Assembly: GCA_022457155.1 (NCBI GenBank) | Contig: JAJGOT010000356.1 | Location: forward strand, 646,001-710,000 | Direction: 5' to 3' | Length of the DNA stretch: 64,000 nucleotides | Origin: Cladopsammia gracilis | Taxonomy: Eukaryota > Cnidaria > Anthozoa > Scleractinia > Dendrophylliidae | Shown here: positions 57,453 to 64,000 of the stretch, one piece after another | Layout of the letters: each line of letters begins with the position of its first letter | Numbering within the stretch: position 1 is the stretch's first letter | Notes under the pieces: generated by a model | Seen by the model: only the letters and a program-made list of their open reading frames with translations | What the model was told of the DNA's origin: nothing | Databases searched by the model: none | Translations under genes and position numbers: made by a program

Positions 57453-57863
57453 TTATAATACCTCAAGCAAATTATGGCTGCTAAATAGTGCCTCGGGACT
57501 AGTAAACACAAGGTTGTATTTACCCTCTGAAGCGTCTTTATTTTCCGTCTCGGAACTTTCTCGACCCAAAACAACAGCCTTGACTCCTTTCTCGCGAAGA
57601 AATGATACCTGATCTTTTATCAGTGAAACCAATGGAAAAATAACGAGGCAAACTGTTTCTACAATATCTCTTTCGCCATGTTTAAAGAAATCCAGAACAA
57701 ACGGCGCGATGTGGAATGTGAGACTTTTTCCTGAACCAGTCGGCGCAATCATTAACACATCTCGACCACTAATGTAAGCTTCAACTACTTTGCGTTGATT
57801 TTCTCGAATTTCTTCAAAACCAAGCTTATTTAAACCGAAGTTTATAGCTTCCTCTACATTCAT
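57453..57863 (-). CDS. RecQ-like helicase N-terminal fragment in transposon
   Basis: A clean 136-codon frame starts MNVEEAINFGLNKLGFEEIR with a Q-motif (RENQRKVVEA), Walker [15 protein letters not shown], motif Ia VIFPLVSLIKDQV and FTSPEALFS. It stops shortly after, before the DExH box, so only the first third of the ATPase core is here. The start codon lies about 215 bp from the transposon right end, facing inward, which indicates the gene belongs to the element. The relic in the RPL38 intron is related. Confidence 0.8.
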   Translation of the reverse strand: MNVEEAINFGLNKLGFEEIRENQRKVVEAYISGRDVLMIAPTGSGKSLTFHIAPFVLDFFKHGERDIVETVCLVIFPLVSLIKDQVSFLREKGVKAVVLGRESSETENKDASEGKYNLVFTSPEALFSSHNLLEVL

Positions 57864-58076
57864 TCATTCATACATTCAGTTCTTCACCTCGTGAGCGAGT
57901 AAAGGATCGTGTTTCCCGGAAAATGACGTCATGAAACTTCGACATCAATGCTGCCACACCCCCGACACACCGCCGACCTAAAAACAGGTCGGTAAAAAAT
58001 GGCGCGCTGCAGGCGATAAAAGTCCGTTCTCCGCCCGACCACCCAAAACGACAAAAACGGACTTTGAGAAAGTCTA

Positions 58077-58423
58077 CGATCACGCGAACGTCTAACTTAT
58101 CTAAAGTTTCTTTGTTTTTGTTGATGATTTTGTCGCGATTCTTTAGGGAAGCAGTAATTAGTAAGTTCAATTTATGAAATGAATGGCTTTGAGTTCTCAT
58201 GGCATGTTATGAGGACAGCAGTAATTAGTAAGTTCAATTATGAAATGAATGGCTTTGAGTTCTCATGGTATGTTATCATTTGATAAACTTTTGATCTTAA
58301 ATTACCGATCACGCGAACGAAAAGGCAGTATGGACTTCGCCTTTTGTTCTATTTTGGAATAATGAATCATTGCCATTATTAGATTTAGGTACATGGTAGC
58401 ACACAGGAGGCCCACACAACTGT
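58077..58423. repeat. Tandem-repeat module, continuation after transposon
   Basis: Resumes the interrupted 1080-bp unit (CGATCACGCGAACGTCTAAC onward), with two 65-bp sub-repeats, then runs through GTATGGACTTCGCC to the LINE junction. This stretch supplies the empty sites for the two insertions in copy 1. Confidence 0.9.
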
Positions 58424-59032
58424 GTGACTGTTCGTATTTTTAAATTTAGAGGAAACTGAATGTATGGGAATATCGAAAAAGTTCACTTATCGTAATATTA
58501 CAGTAATTATACGCAATTACTTAATCGTATGGGACAACCATCATTATTTAATGGGCGTGTACATAACATATAGATCTCTTTATGGGCTGGCCCCGGAATA
58601 TATTACTAATATGTTTAGTTGTAACACCCACAGCATAAATCTACGTTCTAGTGGTACACGTTCTCTTATTATCCCTCGTGTTAATACCACTACATATGGC
58701 CTACACTCTCTGTCCTACTATGGAAGTTAATTATGGAATTCCCTTCAAAATACCATCAGATCATTGTCTACAGTTGCAGCTTTTAAGTCGGCTATTCGCG
58801 ATTTAGAATTCGACACCGACTGTTGTCCTTTCTGTAATTAGTTGTAAATAGTTTGATAATACTGTTGTTATTAATTACGTAATTGTACATATTGTAAGTT
58901 TATACACTTATCTTATTACTCCATATTTATCTTATTTTTATTTATTTATTTTATTTATTTTCCCGAAGACATTAGCAATTTTGCTATTTTAAATTCGAGG
59001 TGAAATAAATGTTATTGTATTGTATTGTATTG
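58424..59032 (+). pseudogene. 5'-truncated LINE, paralogous copy
   Basis: Near-identical to 51090-51734: the same RVNTTTYGLHSLSYYGS frame, here broken by a TAA at about 58729, the same 3' UTR and a shorter (TTGTA)n tail. It lacks a short segment near CTTAACATTAG. It arose by segmental duplication rather than by a second insertion. Confidence 0.85.
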
Positions 59033-59399
59033 TATGAATATTCATATATAAGATCAAGATAAACGTATTTTTACCTGAAATGTTGTGTGTTGTCGTTCTT
59101 GTAGCTGAAAACGGCGAATTTGAGCGATTTGAAGGGTTTTGCATCGGACGTTTACCTGAGCGTATAGTAGAGAGTACTTGGGGTAGACCTATTCTATAAA
59201 AACTGGGCTAAAATGCTTTTAGGGCTCTTTTAGCGACGAGCAGGATTTGAGTTAGGCCTGTAAAACAGTAACAACTTTTGAACAGCAACTTATTATTTAC
59301 TGTTTCACTCAGTTTAGGATAATGTGTTGATCGGTTAAATATCTTATTTTATGTTTATTTATCTTGTTTACGACATAAATATCTCCACTTTATAACGTT

Positions 59400-59690
59400 T
59401 TCAAGATTCCTGACATTCAAGATTCCCCCGAAGATTCCCGCTTTTTAAGATTTTCCGTTTTAAAGATTCCTCATTTTAAAGATTCCCGTTTTAAAGATTC
59501 CCGCTTTTGAAGATTCCCGCTTTTAACGATTCCCGCTTTTAAAGATACCCGTTTTTAAAGATACCCGCTTTTAAAGAATCGCTTTTAAAGATTCCCGCTT
59601 TTAAAGATTCTCCGTTTAAAGATTATCCATTTTAAAGATTCCCAATTTTAAAGATTCCTCATTTTAAATATTCCCGCTTTTAAAGATTCC
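59400..59690. repeat. AAGATTCCCGCTTTTA minisatellite, long allele
   Basis: About 16 units of 16-18 bp, most reading AAGATTCCCGCTTTTA with small changes. The expansion relative to 52096-52250 occurred after the segmental duplication. Confidence 0.9.
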
Positions 59691-59910
59691 CCGTTCCCCG
59701 TTCCTATTTCCAATTCCCCGTTCGTATTTTAAACATAGCCGTTGTGTTGTGCAGGAAAGACAGAAACATATCCGGTGAAGATTTTAAGAAAAGACAGAAA
59801 AATATGGCACTGCGACAGCTTGAGACTTTGTAGACTACGAGTAAGCCCCTCCTTTTTCCTCAAGGGATAGTAGAGCGAGCGAAACGCGAGCACGCGCGTG
59901 AAAATCACCC

Positions 59911-59976
59911 CACGCGAGAAAGGCGAGACGCGCGGCGGGGAGAGGGGAAAAGGAGACGTCTCGCCTTTCTCGCGTG
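59911..59976. repeat. GC-rich 20-bp hairpin
   Basis: Perfect arms CACGCGAGAAAGGCGAGACG and CGTCTCGCCTTTCTCGCGTG around a purine-rich 26-bp loop. The flanks are rich in CGCGAG. It could be the end of another foldback element. Confidence 0.8.
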
Positions 59977-60239
59977 AGGTGAAAGAGCGAATCCATGTCA
60001 AAACTGTCTAAAAAATGAAATTAAAGTTGGAAAAATATATATTTGCTCAATTCTTTCTTTGAGGAATAGAGGAATTCTAAGGATATGCACTTTTTTGTCC
60101 TGACTTCCTGACTGAATTTAAGTCTCAAACAAGAAGCTGTACACAGCTTGAACTCGTGGCGTCTTTAACTCATTGCAGCATTGATTCCCGAGTGAATTGA
60201 GTGCTTTTACGGAGAAACATAAGCTTGAAATTATGTCTA

Positions 60240-60520
60240 ATCAAAGGCTCCTAAGAGCCAACTCGAGAAGAAGAAATGCTAACGCATAACGCGTAACGCA
60301 ATATTGCCGTAAGCTTACGTTTTCACACTGACACGGTTCGATATATATATATATATTTTTAAAGTTAAACGTAAGGATTTTTGACGAACGAAAAAAACAG
60401 TACATCACTTTCATAATGCCCAGTTTGAAAAAAGGAAAAAAAAGGGACTTTATGGAGAGTCGAACTTGGGCCGTCCAGGACTAAGGCATGAAGTCAATCC
60501 ACTGCGCTGTCCAAGAACAC
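60240..60520 (-). repeat. tRNA-derived SINE, second family, copy 2
   Basis: Shares its body (AAGGCTCCTAAGAGCCAAC, AAATGCTAACG, TTTTTGACGAACG) and a tRNA-like head with the copy at 33255-33540. Contains a short (TA)n run. Confidence 0.65.
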
Positions 60521-60526
60521 ATACTA

Positions 60527-60713
60527 CAAATTCCCGAACGAGGCCCTTGAACTTTAAGACAATTACAAAAGGCGATAAATTTTTTTTTTTATGCTAAAAA
60601 AACCTAGTCATCACTAGGTTGTGATTTTCTTATAGTGAATTTTTAGCATAAAAAAAATTTTTTATCGCCTTTTGTAATTGTCTTAAAGTTCAAGGGCCTC
60701 GTTCGGGAATTTG
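60527..60713. repeat. Long foldback at a Penelope-like pseudo-LTR
   Basis: Arms of about 75 bp begin CAAATTCCCGAACGAGGCCC and are almost perfectly inverted around a centre with AACCTAGTCATCACTAGGTT, itself a small hairpin. About 390 bp downstream is a hammerhead-like motif. Confidence 0.85.
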
Positions 60714-61101
60714 TTATTTTTGTGCTGGCCTCGTCACTCAAAGGCTCTGAGTGTGGAATTTATTACTCATTGTTTAAGGACCCTGCTCAGGGATTTTGTT
60801 GTGGCATTGGCCTGTATGATTGTTCAGAGCCCTGAATGGGAAACTTATTAAGTTGGGACTATTGCATAACTTTTTCTATTTTTGATTGTTTTTCTTAGTT
60901 ATTATACCTTTTGTTAGGTTACTGTAGTTCATTAGTATTATTTGTGGCAATTGTGATTTGCCTTTGGTTTAGTCTCGTTATCACTTCTATTATTGTATTA
61001 TTGTTGTAATTTTTGCTTTTATTTTTGTTACGTAATTTATCAGTAGTTTAACATTAAGTCATTGTTGTAACCGTATTTAAGTCTCGTGTGGAACTTGTCT
61101 G

Positions 61102-61140
61102 TATAACTGATGAAGGTCGAGAGACCGAAACGTTTTTAAA
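61102..61140 (+). ncRNA. Hammerhead-like motif 2
   Basis: CTGATGA (61107), stem II GGTC-GAGA-GACC, then GAAACGTT. The core is canonical and stem III is reduced to AC/GT, but stem I pairing is weak. Belongs to the foldback-bearing pseudo-LTR just upstream. Confidence 0.55.
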
Positions 61141-61292
61141 CTAAATTTTTTTATTTTTTATACCAAAAGTTGTCCATTTTCGGTCTTTTTAACTAGTTTT
61201 TTATTATATCCACCGAATCCGAACTGTGAATCCATTATTGTGATCCTTTTGGTATGACATCTTTCGTTGGCTCAGGCAGCACCTTCAAAACC

Positions 61293-61294
<2 letters not shown>

Positions 61295-61360
<66 letters not shown>
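61295..61360. repeat. (TA)n tract 1
   Basis: About 33 TA dinucleotides directly before the large inverted repeat at 61360. Two further (TA)n tracts lie at 61712-61746 and 61900-61964, each touching Penelope-like fragments. Confidence 0.95.
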
Positions 61361-61366
<6 letters not shown>

Positions 61367-61616
61367 AGTTGTAATTATCAAGCTTCCAACTCCATGTCTT
61401 GACTTGATTTTGCTTTATTGGCCCTACGTTTCGGCCATCACGGCCTTCTTCAGGGGAGTTACAAGTGTATTAAGGCTTGCGTAAACCGTTAATACGCAAG
61501 CCTTAATACACTTGTAACTCCCCTGAAGAAGGCCGTGATGGCCGAAACGTAGGGCCAATAAAGCAAAATCAAGTCAAGACATGGAGTTGGAAGCTTGATA
61601 ATTACAACTCATTCTA
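61360..61616. repeat. Inverted pair of Penelope-like pseudo-LTR ends with two hammerheads
   Basis: Arms of about 123 bp starting TAGAATGAGTTGTAATTATC are inverted around a centre of about 10 bp (AAACCGTTAA). Each arm carries the same hammerhead-like core, CTGAAGA, stem II GGCC-GTGAT-GGCC and GAAACGTA: one on the minus strand (61424-61459) and one on plus (61517-61555). CCC/GGG flank each core as a short stem I. Confidence 0.8.
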
Positions 61617-61707
61617 CATTAACCTTTTCAAGCTACAAGATCGCACTTTACTAGAGTGATCCTCTGTCTTCGACAAGGCATACAGCATTGTTTGAGAGAC
61701 CTGTCAC

Positions 61708-61748
<41 letters not shown>

Positions 61749-61821
61749 GTTTCAAAAACATCCTTTGTCTGGATCTTTCTTCCAAAATGTTAATTAATAT
61801 TCTTCAAAATATGGAAATAAG

Positions 61822-61865
61822 TTGCCCTGACGAAGTCTTTTATAATAAAGACGAAATATCGGCAA
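61822..61865 (+). ncRNA. Hammerhead-like motif 5
   Basis: CTGACGA (61827), stem II GTCTTT/AAAGAC, GAAATATC, and stem I TTGCC/GGCAA (5 bp). Predicted cleavage follows the ATC. It is enclosed by a 24-bp perfect inverted repeat (61796-61820 and 61880-61903) leading into (TA)n. Confidence 0.7.
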
Positions 61866-61897
61866 GGAGTTTATTGTCTTTATTTCCATATTTTGAA

Positions 61898-61965
<68 letters not shown>

Positions 61966-61966
61966 C

Positions 61967-62050
61967 ATGACTACAGGTGAGTTCCACACTGATGTATCCA
62001 GAATAGTGCTCGACAATAATGGAGCGGTTATAACAATGTATAATTACTCA
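61967..62050. repeat. 84-bp inverted segment, left copy
   Basis: ATGACTACAGGTGAGTTCCA onward is exactly inverted at 62687-62770. It joins (TA)n on its left to a GIY-YIG coding relic on its right. The inverted placement around a Penelope-like end is typical of their rearranged pseudo-LTRs. Confidence 0.85.
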
Positions 62051-62343
62051 GATGGCGTAACCATCAAGCATCTTTCAGGCACACAAGCAAAAGAAATGAC
62101 ACTGAACTAAGTAAACATCTTTGGGAGCTGAAAGATCAAAACAAAGACTTTACAATCTCCTGGAGAATCCTTGCCAAGGCCAAATCCTATAGTAACCTTA
62201 CAAAACGGTGTAACCTTTGTAACACCGAGAAATTCTTTATTTTATATAAACCAGACATGGCAACGCTTAATAAACGCAATGAACTTGTATCCACTTGTAG
62301 GCACAAGCGAAAGTTTCTCCTTAAATTTAATCGAATCCTTTAG
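62050..62343 (+). pseudogene. GIY-YIG endonuclease C-terminus of a Penelope-like element
   Basis: An open frame without ATG reads RWRNHQASFRHTSKRND, LSKHLWELKDQNKDF, NLTKRCNLCNTEKFFI and TLNKRNELVSTCRHKRKFLL to a TAG at 62341. The CNLC and CRH cysteines and the preceding block are the conserved end of the GIY-YIG domain that terminates canonical Penelope-like ORFs. It is the 3' end of an upstream, 5'-truncated copy; the sequence after it is the shared untranslated region leading to the next copy. Confidence 0.85.
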
Positions 62344-62604
62344 AAATATCCCACACTTATATAGGTTTCTATTGTTCTTTGGGTTTGCTTTGATCGTTTA
62401 TACCGCATCATTTAGAACCAATTATATGTATTGTACCCCTAGTTTTAATTTTTTAACGTTTTCGGTCAGGATCATATAACTGTCTATTTCGTATTTTTTT
62501 CAGGACCAATCATATGTATCTCTCTCTGTTGTCACTTTTGTTTAAATTTTGTAACGGTCTAGATCATATTACTGATGTATAAAACCTCTTTTATGCTACA
62601 GTGT

Positions 62605-62676
62605 ATATAGAATTTAACTGATGAGTAGACCGACGCAACATCGGTCCACGAAACAGAACTGTATTAAAGTCTATAT
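62605..62676 (+). ncRNA. Complete hammerhead ribozyme of the Penelope-like element
   Basis: All three stems can be drawn. Stem I is ATATAG/CTATAT plus TTTAA/TTAAA with an internal loop. The core is CTGATGA (62618). Stem II is formed by ACCGA/TCGGT. GAAA is followed by stem III ACAG/CTGT, and the cleavage triplet is GTA (62661-62663). This type I layout is known from Penelope-like pseudo-LTRs. It lies 140 bp before the RT start codon. Confidence 0.85.
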
Positions 62677-62816
62677 GAAACAACTGTGAGTAATTATACA
62701 TTGTTATAACCGCTCCATTATTGTCGAGCACTATTCTGGATACATCAGTGTGGAACTCACCTGTAGTCATATCAAGCTCCTGAACTGTTGAGCACTGTAC
62801 TACTGAACATCCAAAC

Positions 62817-64000
62817 ATGGAACGTGTATCGTTCAATTACTCAACCAAGAACATTCCTGTGGCACCGAAAAAAGAATACATCAGACAACTTATTGACAAG
62901 ACCGAACTGTTTCTTCGCAGAATGAGATGGAAAGCGTTCCACTTTTTAAACCCAAACCAGCAATCAGGGAAGGAAAATTTCGGATTCAAAACAAAAAACA
63001 ACCCACAAGTTATCGAAGAGTTAAAAGATTTCGAAGATGGCATGACGAAACTTATCCAAAAGGTCACATTCAAGCCTATCAAGTGTCAGTTCCAAAAAGA
63101 TCTCAACGATGACATCAAATCTGTTAAAAGTGACAACCGTGTATTTGTCAAAGCCGATAAATCAACAAACTTCTACAAATTGGAAACCATAGCTTATAAT
63201 CAGCTCCTGCATAACAACATCACCAAAACCTACAAAAAGGCCGATAAAAACCAGCTAAACAAAATTGATGAAATGGCTAAATCAATCACCGAGAAACTCG
63301 ACATCGATGACCGCGTTGAAACGACTGCCACTAAAGAAGCTTTTATCACCTTAAAAGATCACAAGGACAATTTTCAAAATAAACCCACGTGCAGATTAAT
63401 TAACCCGTCAAAACAGGAAATAGGCAAGATAAGCAAACAACTCCTTGATAACATCAACAAGAAACTACTGTACATCACAAAAGTGAACCAGTGGAAAAAC
63501 ACCTCCTCGGTACTAAATTGGTTCAAGCACTTGCCTAACAAGCAAAGGTATGCATTCATAGCCTTCGATGTGGTAGAATTTTACCCTTCAATATCTGAGA
63601 AACTACTCGAGCGTGCCCTTGACTTCGCAGCGAATTATGTGACCATCTCCGACGATGATCGTCACACAATCCTCCAGGCCAAACAATCCTTACTTTTCAA
63701 CCACGGTGAACCTTGGCAGAAAATAAACAGCGACTCTCTGTTCGACGTCACCATGGGCAGCTATGACGGAGCAGAAACCTGTGAATTAGTCGGTACATAC
63801 ATCTTATCGCAGCTTAAAGAAATCAATTGCAGCATGAATATCGGGCTCTACAGGGATGACGGTTTAGCTGTCCTTGACGAACCCCCACAAAAAATTGAGA
63901 AACTCAAAAAAGAAATCTGCAAAGTGTTCGCCAACAACAACCTCCGCATCACCATTGAAGCCAACAAAAAAACCGTAAATTTCCTTGACGTCACTCTTGA
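62817..64000 (+). CDS. Penelope-like reverse transcriptase ORF (continues past window)
   Basis: An uninterrupted frame of 394 codons runs from ATG 62817 to the window edge, with a TGA upstream in frame. It starts MERVSFNYSTKNIPVAPKKE. Landmarks are VFVKADKSTNFYKLE near residue 108, FITLKDHKDNFQNKPTCRL near 178, FIAFDVVEFYPSIS at 247 with the first catalytic Asp at 251, GSYDGAETCELVG, and IGLYRDDGLAV with the catalytic Asp pair at 347-348. This is a Penelope-type RT, and both catalytic blocks are intact. No GIY-YIG precedes the RT, so a C-terminal endonuclease is expected beyond 64000. The ORF is preceded by a hammerhead and an inverted 84-bp segment. The element may be recently active; the exact clade (Neptune, Nematis or other) is not decided. 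Confidence 0.93.
   Translation, partial: MERVSFNYSTKNIPVAPKKEYIRQLIDKTELFLRRMRWKAFHFLNPNQQSGKENFGFKTKNNPQVIEELKDFEDGMTKLIQKVTFKPIKCQFQKDLNDDIKSVKSDNRVFVKADKSTNFYKLETIAYNQLLHNNITKTYKKADKNQLNKIDEMAKSITEKLDIDDRVETTATKEAFITLKDHKDNFQNKPTCRLINPSKQEIGKISKQLLDNINKKLLYITKVNQWKNTSSVLNWFKHLPNKQRYAFIAFDVVEFYPSISEKLLERALDFAANYVTISDDDRHTILQAKQSLLFNHGEPWQKINSDSLFDVTMGSYDGAETCELVGTYILSQLKEINCSMNIGLYRDDGLAVLDEPPQKIEKLKKEICKVFANNNLRITIEANKKTVNFLDVTL

Larger units (their letters stand above)
56283..58076. mobile_element. 1.8-kb transposon with Cys-rich and RecQ-like ORFs
   Basis: Short inverted ends TAGACTT and AAGTCTA. CGATCACGC is duplicated at 56274-56282 and 58077-58085; the empty site TAGCGATCACGCGAACG exists in the neighbouring unit at about 55191. 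The left end reads CACACAAGTCGAC with nested GACGAAGTCGC repeats. Two genes point inward from opposite ends: a Cys-rich protein (plus) and a RecQ-type helicase (minus). The middle appears deleted. Helicase-bearing Academ (AcademH-type) elements are a candidate group. Confidence 0.85.

Overview
The window looks like nuclear DNA of an invertebrate animal, most likely an anthozoan cnidarian such as a stony coral. This is inferred from AT-rich, intron-bearing host genes whose proteins are close in length to their human counterparts, set among Polinton, Penelope-like and LINE relics and many TIR/MITE elements. The species cannot be named from sequence alone.

Five host genes are supported, each reassembled from exons whose GT/AG junctions and phases agree. 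POP7 (RNase P/MRP subunit Rpp20, minus strand, 4200-1397) and RPL38 (plus, 4502-8200) are head to head across about 300 bp. MOSMO (minus, 26623-19797) and GPANK1 (plus, 27154-29150) are head to head across about 530 bp. DXO (minus, 36363-31125) lies tail to tail with GPANK1. GPANK1 and DXO both sit in the human MHC class III region, so their adjacency may be ancient microsynteny. All five coding frames look intact.

Introns and spacers hold dated insertions recognised by terminal inverted repeats and target duplications: a hAT-type MITE (379-1055), a TTAA element (10999-11715), a nested complex with TA ends (11791-16679) containing a 61/79-bp minisatellite, a Harbinger-like MITE (21178-21467), GGCC-ended MITEs with 3-bp duplications, and several tRNA-derived SINEs. 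A RecQ-like helicase relic lies in an RPL38 intron.

From 36.6 to 37.8 kb is a dense 9/18-bp tandem array. From about 38.3 to 48.0 kb is one GC-richer, decayed Polinton/adintovirus-like element, almost all on the minus strand. It keeps relics of integrase with chromodomain, penton-like minor capsid, major capsid, adenain-type protease, packaging ATPase, basic pX-like proteins and a phospholipase A2-like protein. No DNA polymerase B is visible, and stops and frameshifts are common.

From 48.0 to 60.0 kb is a recent segmental duplication containing an exact 1080-bp period, 5'-truncated LINE ends and three younger insertions. The duplicate copies preserve the empty sites of those insertions. One insertion (56283-58076) carries a Cys-rich ORF and a convergent RecQ-like helicase ORF.

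The last 3.5 kb is a Penelope-like retroelement cluster: foldbacks, (TA)n tracts, five hammerhead-ribozyme motifs (a sixth lies at 38.2 kb), a GIY-YIG relic, and an open reverse-transcriptase ORF with YRDD that runs off the window end.
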